Below are positions 25,501-40,500 of a stretch of DNA of 64,000 nt, in pieces. How positions within the stretch are numbered: position 1 is the stretch's first letter; the number at the start of each line of letters is the position of its first letter. A program made the translations under genes and the position numbers. Source of the stretch: Bemisia tabaci (Eukaryota > Arthropoda > Insecta > Hemiptera > Aleyrodidae). Location: the NCBI RefSeq assembly GCF_918797505.1, contig NC_092794.1:36012122-36076121 (forward strand). The letters run 5' to 3'. A model generated the notes under the pieces. That model saw only the letters and a program-made list of their open reading frames with translations, was not told the DNA's origin and made no database searches.

Positions 25501-28500
25501 GGAACTTTCGGGCCCGCGTAAGCTTGGTGCGTGCGTGCGGCATGTCGCTTAGGCAGTGCAGAGGACGTGCGCGCGTTGCGCTACGGCGCGGCGCGGCGCG
25601 CCCATGTTGCACCTATAGTGTCTCTCGTTGCGCGCGCCTTTATCGGGTGTTTTGCGGCTTTTTTGTTGCAGATACGACCAAACGGACGAAATGTTTGTCT
25701 CTTAGGACCGTAACTCGGCGTTTTCCATGGGAAAACAGTGTTATTTAATCTAAAAATCTCAAATTTCAACTTGTGTCACTTAAGTCGTTTGATCACCGGG
25801 TAAAAATTGTTTTAAATTTTTTTCCTTGTACGAGGCTTCTAATGTATCCATACATCAACTTTTAGGACTAGGACCTCCTTCGAATTCGAAAATTTAAAAA
25901 GTAAGAAACACCCTACCTACCCCCCCCCCCCCCCCCCATGTTCCTTCTAACAGCAGAGGAATATAAGTTTTTGGCCGAATCTTAGGGTATCCCTTCTGGT
26001 CCCTTGAGTTTTAGCCGTTTCAATTGGAGGCACGTGTTTCTGGACTTCAGCCATCGATCGGTAATCAACCAATAAGGAGAGGCTCAGAAGTGGCCCCTCT
26101 GATTTTAAGGTGGTTTGCGGTTAAAAATATTTCAAGTTTCGGTGAATGATGGGTGCTTTTCTGTGTTCGCCAATGGGCCTCTGAGACCCTTCAAAGAATT
26201 TTCTGAAAACAGCCCTCAATCATCATCTGCCCTGTTAAGATTCAATTAGTGCACAATGCCACATCAATTAGCACACTGGTAAGGCACCCGCCTGGCCGCC
26301 AGATTGTTGTTGGTTTGTATCCCAGTGGTCATTATTTTATTTTCCTCCTTTCATTCAAGTTTTATTATTTTACTGCCATTTAAATTCAGTTGGGTAGAAA
26401 AATAATAAATAAGTAGCAATGCAAATGGCCTCTCAAAATATCCCCTTTCATGTATTACACTCTTCATAATTATGTCATTCTTTGTAGAGGATGTTCTGGG
26501 GAAGAGCTTTTTGTATTATTTGTTTACCTTTTACCTATATTACTTTATTTTAATCATAATAAAAAAATACAACCTGAATAAAGCGGGAAAAGTTATATAG
26601 TAATTGCTGGGACACAAACTCATGACCTTGTGGCTGCCATGCACCACCCCAGCAGATATGAGCTGTGTGATACTTAAATTTTTATGGGACAGATGATGAC
26701 CGGGGGTTATTTTTTGACAGTTGTTTAGGGGGTTTCGGAGGCCCTTTCGCTGAAACGGAAAAGCACCTGTCAATTAACTGCTATTGAACTATCTTTCACT
26801 GCAAACCGCATCAAAATCAGAGGCAGCCACTTCTGAGCCTCTCTTCATAGGTTATTTTGTACTTGACTGTGTCACATGTGCCAACCTGAAATGTATTGAT
26901 GAAAAGCTAATGATTATTTTGAGCCAATCTCAAAATTCAGGTCTACATTTGTAATAGGCAAGCTTTTATGGAACAGGTTTTTTTTTTTTTTCTTTTTTTA
27001 AATGTCATCTCTGCATATAATTTATCGTAATTTTATGCATTTTCATTTTATATGTGTTCCTTTGCAAACACCTAGTAGTCCTTTTTGGCTCTGAAAATAT
27101 CATTGCCTCTCTTTCAGCTCATTGCGATTGCCACTGGAGGTCGGATCGTTCCTCGTTTTGAAGAATTGAGTCCAGAGAAGCTTGGATATGCTGGCATTGT
27201 TCGTGAGCTCTCATTTGGTACAACCAAAGATAGAATGCTGGTCATTGAAGAATGCAAAAATTCAAGAGCAGTCACGATCTTCATTCGAGGTGGAAATAAA
27301 ATGGTGAGCTATTAATTACTTTTTTGAGCAGGGGAGTCCCAATTATCCATAGTCTTCTGACCTAAAGCTCATAAACAGAAACTACTTTTTTAAATCTGCT
27401 GTTCAAATTTTTTATGCGGAGACATTTTGATAACCATCCCTGCACATTCAAAATGAATAAATAGTTAAAATCAGCTGGTGTTGACCTATTGACTTTAAGT
27501 GATTGCTCAGAGCAGTCTGCGCTGTGCTGGGCCAGTTCCTACCAACCCAGGTCTCGGATGCATCTGATGACTTGCCTTTAATGTTTATGATAGACTGTCT
27601 CTCATCAATGTATATGTCAGTAGTAGTCACAGTATAGTGAAACGCTCCCACTTTTTAGATTGAGCCCAATACCCAAACAGTTTGTATTTTTTTTCCAAGG
27701 ATCCATTTTTGATAATATTCTCACTACAAAGCATGTTACACCAGAAAAAATTTTAAAGACACTTACCTTGAATTGATGAGGAAGAAACTATACCTAAATC
27801 ACATTCAGTACAGACACAAGTACTTATTATTGAGAAACTATGTTCATGTTTACATAATTTCAATTTTTACTTTTGCATCAAAATTTATCCCTAAGACACC
27901 TTTTTTTATTCACCTAGTGCACCTTGTAAAGCTGACAGGCAAATATTCAGTGAAAATCGCCTGCCAAATGCACGTTATGCAACCGGCAATGATCCTGTTA
28001 GGTTGGGTGCATATTCTACATCTTACAGTTGCACTTTGGTGGGGGGGGGGGGGGGGGGGTGTGAATCCATGGGGGTAAGTGGACACAAATACATGAATTT
28101 AAGCTAGTGAAACTTGTGAACTCCATATGTTTTAAATACGGGTCCCAAAAGTCCCTGGTTGGCATATTAAAGGGGTAGCAATGAATATAAAGAGCTTGAT
28201 GCAAAAACGGCTTTTTTCGCCCCTTCTAGAATTTCTGCAGACTTTGTATATTCGTTACTCATACTTGAGCGCTTCTCTTCCCAAATTTTCAGACATCCAA
28301 AAATTTGGAGGGGCGCTAGGTGGGGGGGGGGGGGAAGGCAAAACCTGTGAACCTCTATATCTCCCGAACGAAGATAGACATCGAAGTCCGGTTTGAACGA
28401 AAAATCGTCTAAAATTGCACACTTTCTGATCCTAAAGGTCAAAATCCCGAAATCATATTTTTTAGTTAACATTTGTTCTTTTTTTAGTTTTTGAGTGTAG

Positions 28501-31500
28501 AAAATTTCTTTTAAACAAAGGATACACAAAGATCTCAATTTTTTATTTGAACCAAAATCAGTTTTTTAAATGTTCGTCTTTTTTTGCATCCAACGAGTGG
28601 TCCATTAAGCTGGGGAAGCAAACGGTTCCGGAGTTATGAGCGATTGAGGTTTCTGCTCGACGCGCGCCGACCGATTTTCGCGGAAAAAGCCGGATTTGAG
28701 TGTTATTAAATCAGATTGAATGTTCAAACCGTGCAAAATAAGTTTGTAGGGGTTCTTGAGGGTTGCTGAGCTCAGAAATTTCAGATACATCCAAAAAATT
28801 CACTTTTTTAAAATTACAGCTCTGTATAGGCCCACTGAGAAGCCGTTTGGGGCTTGGTGGGCCTCTAAAATAGCACCACGGAGCTGTAATTTTAAAAAAG
28901 CAAATTTTTTGGAAGTATCTGAAATTTCTGAACTCAGCGACCCTTCAGAGTCCCTAAAAATGCATTTTACACGGTTTGAACATTCTATCTGATTTAATAA
29001 CCGTCAAATACGGCTTTTTTGCGCGCGTAAATCGATCGGCGCGCTTTGAGCGGAAACTTCAATCGCTCGTAACTCCGGCACCGTTTGGCTCCCTAGAGTA
29101 ATGGATCACTCGCTAGATGCGAAAAAAGACGATCAATTTTAAATTCTAGTTTTGGTTCAAATAAAAAATTGAGATCTTTGTGTATCCTTTGTTTTAAAGA
29201 AATTTTCTGCACTCCAAAACTGAAAAAAAGCACGTATGCTAATTAAAAATTGTGATTTCGGGATTTTGACCTTTAGAATTAGAAAGTATGCAATTATAGA
29301 CGATTTTTCGTTTAAACCGGACCTCGATATCTATCTTCGTTTGAGAGATATCGAGGTTCACAGGTTTTACCTTCTACCCCCCTAGTGCCTAGGGGTCTGG
29401 GGGGAAAATTTGGACAAAGAAGCGCTCAAGTCTAAGTAATCAATAGACATAGTCTGAAGAAATTCTAGAGGGGGGGGGGGGGGGGGCAAAAAACACCGTT
29501 TTTGCATCAAGCCTCTTGCCGGGGCCGCAATTTTTTTTTCCAAACCATGTTAGAACCCTTTTCTAGAGGGTTTTTGTGGATCTCTTTATGCAGCAAAACA
29601 TTTTAGGTAGAAAAATACAAACATTTTTATTAGCTGTTGGGCCTTTTTTGATTCGGTTGGTAAAGCTAGGGTTAAAGCACTATAAGGGAAAAAACGGGTC
29701 GTATTTTTGGACTTACTGCGATAAAATATATACAATTAAGAAAAGTTGCCTGCTAGAGTGTAGTACTTGTACTTTTACCACCTCCAGAGCTTATTTGAGT
29801 GGCCAATTTTTTTTTTTTTGCGTACAGGGTGTCTCACGAAAAACGAGCCACCTTGAATATTTGCCGAACGCGTCGGAATTTCGAAAAATGGTAAAAGATG
29901 TGTTCGTTTATATCAAGGGGGACACCTTTTGGCGTATTCGACATTTTCCCAAACCGCGGGAGGGGCGCGGGGCGGGGGGTGCGGGTGCCCCACCCGTAAG
30001 TCGAACTTTTCAAATGGCACCCCTACTTTTTTATTTCAGAAATTAATTCTACGCCAAAAAACAAGCTACCCTGTCCAAACGGAATGTAAATCGGACAATT
30101 TTTCAGTGATTGAGAGAGTTTGAAAAATTTTTTTCATGCTCTTTTCAAAAATTTCCCACGCCCAATGGAATTGCTGTATCAAACCAAACTCTCCGCCAAA
30201 AAAATTCTGAAACATTGCACTTTCGATAAAACAATAAAAAAAATCTGCTGCACCCGAAATCTGGAGCACGCGGAGCCCTTCTTTGCGACATTAAAATTCG
30301 TCATACCGAACATTTCCGAGGGGCGCTCATCGGAGGGAGTAGCAAGTTTTAGACAAGAATTATTAATCTTTTTTCTGAAGCATAAGAAACCGTGTCCATG
30401 AAGAAGCAGTTAAGTGGAAAAACAAATGGATTAGCTTTTTTTTTTTTAGGGGGGGGGGGGTCAATGACTTGAGCCGGACCTTGACACTTCTGAGGACGCT
30501 ATTTTTCCGCGGTGCGTTGCTTTTCTACTTAACTGCTTAACTGCAAAAGTGTGTTCAACATCCTTTTAAGTAATCATATTTGCCGGTAGGATAATTTCTT
30601 CTGGGATCAAAAATGACACTTTTCTGAAAAAAGTCCGTTTTTAGCTCCATTTTCCCAACTTTTAAGCATTTTAAAAGCGTTGATCAAAAAACCTTTATAA
30701 CCGCGTGAAAGCACATAAAATTTACAATAAGATAGGGTACGTTGTTTCAACAATTTCCATAAGTTTTGGGTTTGGCACGGCTTTATTTAAAATTGTAAAA
30801 AATGGCAATATCTACAGAAAGTTGAGTTTCTATGCAAAACACCATCCTTCAAAAGGTCATATTAATACAGCAAATATTCCATCAATCGTGAGAAGTTATT
30901 TAAATAATTTCTGGAGAGCAAAAATTAATTAACGTAATATAAAATAAATAATAGGAGGGGAAACTGACCCACCTCCTCCTCCCTGCTTTCTACAAAGAGC
31001 GCAAATGGATATATTATGACCGCCAGTACGGAAGTAACAGATACTTCACGCATACAAAGTGAAGACACATTTCATCGTATTTATGCATACAATCACGTAA
31101 AAATAAACAAATAGGACAGAGCTTGGCGAAATCTGTACATTTAAGAGTTTTTAAAAATATTGCGGAATGGGACATCTCACATATGAGGGAAGTTACAATG
31201 CGAGCACAGCCGCCGCCGCGAAGCGCTTTACGTGAGGGATTGGGCTGTGCAATGGAGGCAGCTCGGGGAGTGGGTCTTTTTGCGTCGGAGGATCAATAGT
31301 AAAACTAATAATTATTATGATAAATTCAACACACCATTGAAGGTTTGGAACTTTTGGGCGGCCAACTCTAGCGTAAGCGCGAACAAGGATTATAACGAAA
31401 GTACAGATGTCAGCGGGGGGGCGGGGTTGTCAACAGGGGAGAGGGGTATGCACCTATGCTACGTGACGTACCGCAGGCTCGTGTGAAATGGTGAAATCTA

Positions 31501-34500
31501 AGTCAATAAGAAGGAAAATAATAAAAACATTAAAATTTTACTGCCTTGGCATCTTGTAAAAAATTAGTACATATTTTATTTCATTACTCGGCTTAATTAC
31601 TCGGCTTCTTTTATTTCTTAATCTGTGTCAATTAAATATTCGACGATACTGAAAAAATTACGTTTCAACACTTATACTCTCAATTAAACAACTTGGAGGA
31701 CGAGGTGCATAAGTGCACCTCGTCGAGCTATTTGGAGAAAAACATGTTTAAAGTTGCTAACTATTATACACAGCCTTAAGGCAGAAAGTGAGTTCAAACT
31801 CACATTTTGATGCTTAAGCATTGGATGCTTCCGGTGAATTTTTCACAGACTTTATTTTAAACCTAGAATTAGTTGGAACCACTAATGTGTCATTTTTTTC
31901 GAAATCTGCACTTATGTGCCTTGTCCTCTAAGCCCCTCAATTACTTTTTTACCCTGTCTTATTACCTTATATTATAAGTTTTCAAACCAAAACCGACAAA
32001 CTTTGGTCAAAATACTAGATAATATTCAATATCATGAAAATCAGCTGATGAACAGATATTTTAAAAATTAAGGCCGCCATCTTTTTTCCACTATCTTGAA
32101 TTTTGATTCAGACTAAAAGTAACGTCAAATTCGAATTTACCCGATCAAAATACCAGGATACACCGAGTTACATGAAAATCTGCCGATAAATAGGTAGTTT
32201 TCAAATTGTACCGGCCATCTTTAATTTTAAAAAATTATGGCCACCATCTTCTTCCCACCACGTTTGATTTCAATTCCGGTTAAATTTGACATCAAATTCA
32301 AATTCTCTAGGGCTAAATACAAGGTTATACGAAGTTTCATGCAAATCAGTCGATAAACAGGTATCTAACAAATTATTGCCGCCATCTTTTTTCCGCCATC
32401 TTGAATTTTGATTCAGACTGAAAGTAACTTCAAATTCGAATTTCCTAGATTGATGCATCGGGGTACACCAAATTTCATGAAAATCTGCCGACAAATAGGT
32501 GTTTTACAGTTTTTTTCTTAGAATCTTTAGCTGCAATAGGCCAAACAGTAAACGGATCAGGTATGCCCCCCCCCCCCCCTCCGTCGACCATCCCTCTAAG
32601 GTGCTTCTCCCCTTACTATGTACCATGATTAAATTAATAACAAAATTTATTTCAAAAATAGTCGAATATTCGTGAAAAAGGGTCACACTAATCGAAATTC
32701 AAGTCAAAATTTACACAAAGTAAAAAATGTCAAATTTGACACCATTCCATAAAGGCCCTGTAAAGGTCTTATACTTTCAGTTAAATTTTGATGTAATATG
32801 TGTTTTGAAAAGAAAATTTCATGCTCTTTCCATTGGTGCCAACAGTTTTGAGAGAAAAAATTCTGTCGAAAATGTATTTTAAAAGTTACAAACCAAACTT
32901 GAAATTTCAAGAAAATTCTAGCCTTTTTTTTCGGTGTCGGACCTCGTAGCTCGGCACCAACAAGTCAAAATTAAAAAAACTAATATCAGGGTGTCCGCAG
33001 GTCTTGAAAACCGGGAAAAATTAGGGAATTTGATCACTGTCTGGAAAACGGGGAAAAGTCAGGGAATTCGATCGAAAATCGGTGAAAGTTAGGGAATTTT
33101 CGCAATTCGAACATTTCGCGGCTGTTTTTGCTCGTCACTGCCGAATTGGCCGAGTAGCGCGCTCGCGTGGCTGATAATGTAAACTGCTCTGTTCAACCAG
33201 TTTGCAACACGGCTGCTAGGTTCACTAATGTGTGTTCGCTAACTTTAAAGATCGAATCGATCTGCCCTATTTAATTTATCTACTTAATTCATGCCAAATG
33301 GCAAGATAGACTAAATAGACTTGCATGAAGTTAACTTGCTAACAGCAGAAAATTGCAGTAAATAATGATAGGAAACTAAGTGCCCCAGTTATGAGCAGAT
33401 GGTTAATCAATTTTTTCAATAAGTTAGGAAATTTAATGAAAGTGCTAGAATTTTAGTTTTTCTTTAACTGAGCAAAGAAATATTTAATGTCAACTGCATT
33501 TTGCATGAAATTTTTCTGGTTCTTAAATCAACATGTTCACAACTGGTGCATCCACCTTGTAGAAATATTATCGGTGGATTATATTCTAACAAGCCAACGC
33601 TTGTTGAGTCTAAGACAAATTCAATACCAACAATAGGTTCTGGAATCCATTGAATTAATCGACCTTAAAAAAAAAAAAAAAAAAAAAAAAACACCCGAAT
33701 CAAGTAAAGAGGGTTATTAATATAGGCGAAAAATGTACCCAGCCCGGAATGTACGAAACTTTGTGAGCTGATAGTACTAGTTGAGAGAGGCTTATCCCTA
33801 GCTCCGTTTTTGCAGGAACCCCAGGGAATCAGCGTTGCCATTTTTTAAAGTCGTAACCTTCAAACACCCATAACTTTCGCAGAAATGCAGTTACAGAGCT
33901 CGTATTTACATCTAAAGATGCAAAAAATTACGTTCTATCGACCAATGCCAAAGAAATTTTAATTTGACTCCATTGTTGCCACGTTTTGGCCATTTTTTTA
34001 ATTTTCGTAATTATTTAAAATCACGTTACCGCCTGAAAAAGTGTTTGCGGTTGGTGGGGATTGAATAAAAACCTGTCGGAATTATTGTTCGTTCGATTCC
34101 GCATCCATCGATATATTATACTTTTCTGAGAGACTTAAAGAACACGAGTTATAGCGATTTGAAAATTCGGCAACACGCCCTATACCCCGATATTGACGCT
34201 CGTTTAGGTACGTTTCGCAACTCCATGTTAAAGCAAAGCGCCTAGAACAAACAAAATTCGAAAAGTCAGTTCATGTTTTGCGCTTTTTTGAAACTTTCAC
34301 ATGATTTTTAGGAATTCAAGTAGCGGCGGTGTTGCCGGTTTTCAATGAAAACCACCGCTGCCATCACAATTTAAAGTAGTACTCATTTAATCTTATCCAG
34401 CTACATTTGCTAACCTAAACTGACCATTTGCGACATGGTGTTGACAACATTGCCTGATTTCCGTCGGAATTCGCGTAGAGGCGGGGTTGCCAGTTTTCAT

Positions 34501-37500
34501 GGAAACCGCCACCGCAATCACAAAAAAAAATGTATTACTTATTTAATCACGTTCAGCCTTATTCTGTAGTTGGAATTGTTTATTTATCGGATCGATGGTT
34601 TCTTCTATCCCTCTGCAACGGCAGTGGTGACCGACAGTACCGAGATATCGATATTGTATAGAGATCAAGAGCAATGGATCTAGGCCCCTCGCCAAAACTA
34701 CTCATCGGACCGCTTGAGTGATTCGGTAGCTTTAAATTTCGATATCTCGTTACTGTCGGTCCCCACTGCCGTTGCAGAGGGATAGAAGAAACCATCGATC
34801 CGATAAATAAACAATTCCAACTACAGAATAAGGCTGAACGTGATTAAATAAGTAATACATTTTTTTTTGTGATTGCGGTGGCGGTTTCCATGAAAACTGG
34901 CAACCCCGCCTAAAAAAATGGCCAAAACGTGGCAACAATGGAGTCAAATTAAAATTTCTTTGGCATTGGTCGATAGAACGTAATTTTTTGCATCTTTTGG
35001 TGTAAATACGAGCTCTGTAACTGCATTTCTGCGAAAGTTATGGGTGTTTGAAGGTTACGACTTTAAAAAATGGCAACGCTGATTCCCTGGGGTTCCTGCA
35101 AAAACGGAGCTAGGGATAAGCCTCTCTCAACTAGTACTATCAGCTCACAAAGTTTCGTACATTCCGGGCTGGGCACTAACCTACCCTTAATCTACCTAAG
35201 TTAGGCACATTTACAACTCTTGTTTTATATTTTAAGAAAAAGAGACTTGTATTTTCAGGGCACTAAGTAATATGCCAGTATTTATGAAACCACCGGGGTG
35301 AACTATAGTTTGAATTTTCAAAAGTATAGGGGGCAATATGTCAGAAAGAGAGCGTAGTAGAGCTTAAAAGTTAAATTTTGAAGGTGAATTTTAGTCTGAG
35401 TATACAATTTTGGAATTAGCTTTATTTCGAGTATTTAGGATCTCGTTCCTTTCAAAAGTATTACTCAACTCCTTCCAACATGGCGTTGGCTGATGACCAT
35501 GGCGGTCATTCAGAATATGACTTTACCGGGTCATTCCTAAGGATAGTTTTTTTTTAATATTTTCTAACTAGTTCATCGTATGGCTAAACCCAAAAAGTCA
35601 GGGAATTTTGTCATTTTTTGTCATGGAAAACCTGGAATTGTCAGGGAATTTCATTTTGAAAATTTTGTAGACACCCTGTATATATTTGTAAGCAAAATTT
35701 TATCCTCTAAAAAAACGACAAGAATGATTTTCTTCACTGGATGCACTAGAATTACGCAAAATCGGGAATACGCTGACGAAGTCAAGAATCAATTTATGCG
35801 TAATTTCAGACGGCCGCCATTTTGTTATAAGCAATTTTGACTGTGTTCCTGAGGGGGGCTAATGGTAAACTTTTTTTGGGGGGCTCTAGACATGTTTTGG
35901 AGCGCTTTAAAACACAAGAGAAGTTTGTGCTAATTTGTCCGAGGTTAGGCCCTTTTTTGGCTAGAATGACTGGACTAGAAAAAAAAAGTTGAAATTTCAT
36001 CATTTCTGGACGTCTTAAGGTCCCAGAAGTCGAAATAACCGTACTTAAAAAAATGTGTGTCCGTCCGTCAGGCGTCCCCAAATCTGTGTACAGCGATATC
36101 TCAGAATCTATCTGTTCGATTTCATTCAAAATTGGCACAGAACACCATTTCTATTGTCTCTTTATGCACGTCAAACGATTTTGGAGTACACCAAAATTTG
36201 GGGGGGCTAGTAGGTACCCTGGTCCATTCTTAGCAAAATCACACGGGAAGCTCATTTTGAAGGACTGTAAATTTTGAAAAATGCCTTCAATTCTTTAAAA
36301 GTGGGCATCAAGATATCACCTGGGTCATTAATTTAAGTTCCTGAAAGATCTTTGAACTAAACTCAAAATTCAAGGGATACGAGGCCCAAAAGTAGGGCAC
36401 TTTGCTCTGCGACATCACACAAACAGCTCATTTTCAAGGACTGTAAATTTTAAAAAAATGCCTTTAAATCTTTGAAAGTTGGCATTAAAGCACCACCTGG
36501 GTCATTAATTTACGTTTCTAAGAGAGCTTTGGACTAAACTAAAAATTGAAGGGTAACGCGTTATACAGCGAGGAGAGCACTTTGATCACACGGAGAGCGC
36601 ACTTTCAGGGACTGTAGATTTTGAAAAAATGCCTTTAATTCTTTGAAAGTTGGCAGGAAAGCACCACCTGAGTCATTAATTTATATTCCTAAAGGAACTT
36701 TGGACTAATCTCATAATTGCAGAGGGGCCGATAGCAAACGATCAATTCTCCGATAAATGAGTCGGAACGCTCCTGGGTATTAGCAGCAAACGCTTTGAGA
36801 CAGGTGAAACCTAGGAATTCAAATGCACTATATAATGCATCATATACTATCTCCAAAATTACTCCGTAGGTATACACCAAGCAAAATTAGACAACTAATT
36901 AGGTACTTACAATACATACTATGAATCATCAAAGCTAATGCTAGAACTGACACTTAGATTTTTATTAGAAACTAATATGTTTGTTGTTAATGAATTTAGA
37001 ATCCCGATAGATTCCATCTTTTGAGGTTCCTTTTTACGAGGTACTAAACACAAATATAATATAATAATACTGCACGAACATGATTGACTTAATGATTGAT
37101 GATTACACTAAAGCGCGTTATCACCCGTCACCCGTCCTGGTTTGTTGACGTTTTTGTCGTTTAAATACACGGGGAAACGAGCAGCTAAGGAGGTGGCGCT
37201 CTCGGCGGGCAGGTGGTGAACCATTTCCAGTAGGGAGATTTGACCGCCTTTAAAATTTGGGATAGATGCTAGGCGACAACTGTTTTGTTTTAAGACTATT
37301 TAAACATGGAATAGTGATTCAACCCATTAAAGTAGGTTTTTAATAGCTTTTTACCGTGCGTAAGGAAAGATATTAATATATAATCGTATCGAAAGTATGA
37401 TGTCAATGAATCTAATGGATCCTAATGAATGGTAGAAAAGCTAAGATTTTTAGGATTGCCGTCTTTAATAGGAGGCATCATTAATCAGTTATTTAATTGA

Positions 37501-40500
37501 AGATCCCTCATAATATCGACAAGTTGATTCCGAATATATGAATTCATCACATATCGCGAAGAGATTTACCATAAAGTTTAGTGGTTTGAATAAAAATTTC
37601 ATAACTATCATCCTGCGATCAAAATTCCAATCAAACTTCATGATTTTGTGAAATTGGCAGTATTTTTCTACATATTCCAGTAAAAGTGTCTATGCCATTT
37701 TATTTGAGTGTAGAGAAGAGCTGTCCTGATGGATGAATTTTATTGGTGATTTTTTTAAATTTGTCTTCATATCCAATATGATTCCCAAGTAAAATTTAAC
37801 GGTCTTTAATTTGGAAAATATGCATTTTTCCGCTATGACGTGTTTTCCTTGCTGAAAAAAGCATTTTTTGGTGAAAATGTCGCCGGCACAAGTTCTATAA
37901 ATGCTCTGATCGGTCCGTAACTTTACAGAAGTTTTTTTTATCTATTGGCACATATTGGAAACCGGGGAGCTGAGCATTTCTAATTGTTTTGTAGCATGCA
38001 AATATGCCGCACCTTACTGTTATAGACAGAGATGGGAAGGCCACTGAACTCAATCCTGTCAGGATGGTTATTGGCGGAATTAGTCACCCTACTGACCGCT
38101 GATTAGGACACCAGCCCATCCAACTTCTGGGGGATGATAAAAATACGCTAGTCAATAAACGATCTCGGAGAGAGCATGAAATTAAATTTCAGTTAGGAAG
38201 GTCGATGAAATATTAAATTCATTCTTAAGTTTCAACAAAAACATAAGATCAGCATAATGTCAATGACAAAGTCTCATTGACATATAATCAAAATATGGTC
38301 AAGAAGCTCTAAAACTGAAATTAAAGAGCTTACTCCCTCTTCCATTTATAATCTCAATACTCATTCTTGCATTTTTAATTTCAGATCATTGAAGAAGCAA
38401 AGAGGAGCCTGCATGATGCCTTATGTGTAGTGCGTAACTTGGTTGTTGATAATCGTGTTGTATATGGAGGTGGAGCCTCTGAGATATCATGTGCTATTGC
38501 AGTTGCTGAGGAAGCAAACAAGGTAGGTTATCTCAGAGCATAGTGAGGGGAGAAAAAAAAAAAATTAAACAAAATTTTTACCCATGTCGCAATGGCGCCA
38601 AAGTTGAGGCCTGCGAAAATACGATTTTCAACAAATCCGGCTTCTACGGTATTTCGCCCTGAACTTTGGGCATGCATTATTGCATGTAGACAAATGAAAA
38701 TTCGCACTAGTATACGTTCCTAAGTGTTCTTTCACGTAAAATCATCAGATTTGGGCCAAAAACTGTGCAAATGCATGTTTCAAACCCTCAAACTTACGGA
38801 TGAACACGATTTTTCGGGCCCTAATCAGGAGTCACGTTTATTGGCAGTGCCTACTGAAACATGATGATGAGGGTGTCCTAATAAAAGTTCGACCCTCAAA
38901 AACTTAGGTTATCTGGTTGAAAAAGTGTTCCATTTGGTTAGAAAACGCTTTTGGCTAAGTTTCAGATTTATTGGTGAAGTTAAAGTGCTGCCGCATCGCA
39001 CATTCGTGAAATTTGCGATCCTGATAATTGAGATTTTTGCCGATTTGATGATTTTTTTTATTGACGAAGCAGTCACGGTAGAGCCTCAAAAATTTGAGAT
39101 AGTAGCCTCCTAACACACTGCTTTTGATATAAATTAAACATTTGGGCGTTGTATGTGTATGAACTGAAGGTAGTCGACTTCTATCAGCATATTTTTGACA
39201 AAAAATAATAGTTTTCGTCCCAGAGATGGATAGTTTAGATTCCGACATTATAGCTTGCAGTGTACGTTACGCAATAATTCTCTTCAGGTAGTGTCCCTTA
39301 ACAATGCGTTAATTTTCTGCTTTTGGGACCAAAACTATCATTTTTTGTCAAAAACATGCTATTAAAAGTCGACCACCTTCAGTTCATACAACGCCAGCAA
39401 TATTTCTCCGAAAATTAAAAAAGTAATCAATTGTCGCCGAAATGCTTATTTTGCGCCAAAACAGCGTTTTCGGTCAAGTTTCCGAATTTTTAAAAAATAC
39501 TTCCGCGGTCTCCGCGCTTAAATGTGTAATTTATATAAAAAGTAGTCTACTAGGAGTCTACTGCCTTAAATTTCCCAAAGTGCCCAAAGTTCAGGGCGAA
39601 ATACTGTAAAAGCCTGATTTGCTGAAAATCGTATTTTCGCGGGCCTCAACTTTGGCGCCATTGCGATTTGGGAAAAAATTTGATTAATTTTTTTTCTTTT
39701 TTTCCCTGTCATTTTTACATGAAAAGGAACTGATTGCAGGGTTCAGACTCTAGAATTTCTCCAAAGTCCAAAATTAGGACCACCCTAAGCACACGGTGTG
39801 GCTAACGGCAGGTTTGCCCGTACATGCACTCAGCATCACCGCACTCTCCCAACACAGCACACACCCTAAGATTAGACCTCATACTACATTCAGTAACTCT
39901 TTTACACGAAATTAACCTTTGTCCATTGACAATTTACCTGTATGATGAACCGCACAAAAGATGCCAAAAATTAGTTGTGAAAACTGAGTCCGCGCACCCG
40001 ACTTCACATGATATTTACTTATGATGTCATCGTATTAGCAGATATTAACAGCACTCATGCTGTTATCACAGTAGCAGATACTAAACAGCTAGAAATTATT
40101 CAGTGGCCTACTCAGTGGTTCTATTGGTCTGATCGAACAAGTCCCTACATGGCATTCCAAGGCACTTCCTCACCTGCCTTATTTACGTGGATATTCGTGG
40201 AGAGATATATTGGAATGTGTGTTGTGTTCGATTTTCAGTTTTTTATGGCATTAAACTTGCCCAAAGATGCTGATCCAAAATCATCAATGCGCCAATTTTT
40301 CATGAGGCTCTGTTTTTTCACACTCTCCGGTTGAAGTTTTGATAATTCCTCGAATAGATGAAGGAAGTGCGGCAATGAAGAAAAAAAAAATCCCTCTTTC
40401 TCTCTCCACTCGAGAATGAGCCACAAAGAAAAGTTCGGTGAGAGGTGAGGAAAAGAGTTGTGGAAGAGAGAAAGAATCTGATTTCGACTGTGAAATGAAA

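Larger units (their letters stand above)
19206..25915. mobile_element. 6.7-kb TAGGGTG-type palindromic element with insertions
   Basis: The ends are TAGGGTGTTTC and the inverse GAAACACCCTA. The flanks CCTCCCCCC (19197-19205) and CCTACCCCC (25916-25924) look like a 9-bp duplication with one change. The arms 19206-19785 and about 25340-25915 are nearly identical, including a GC-rich block with many CGCGC words (19495-19600 and 25520-25640); 22000-22140 and 25220-25345 continue the arms. A 2.2-kb insertion (about 19786-21998, containing a mariner) interrupts the left arm, and a second palindrome (23080-24635) sits in the middle. 22330-22610 and 24650-24920 are direct, not inverted, copies. No transposase of its own. 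Confidence 0.82.
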
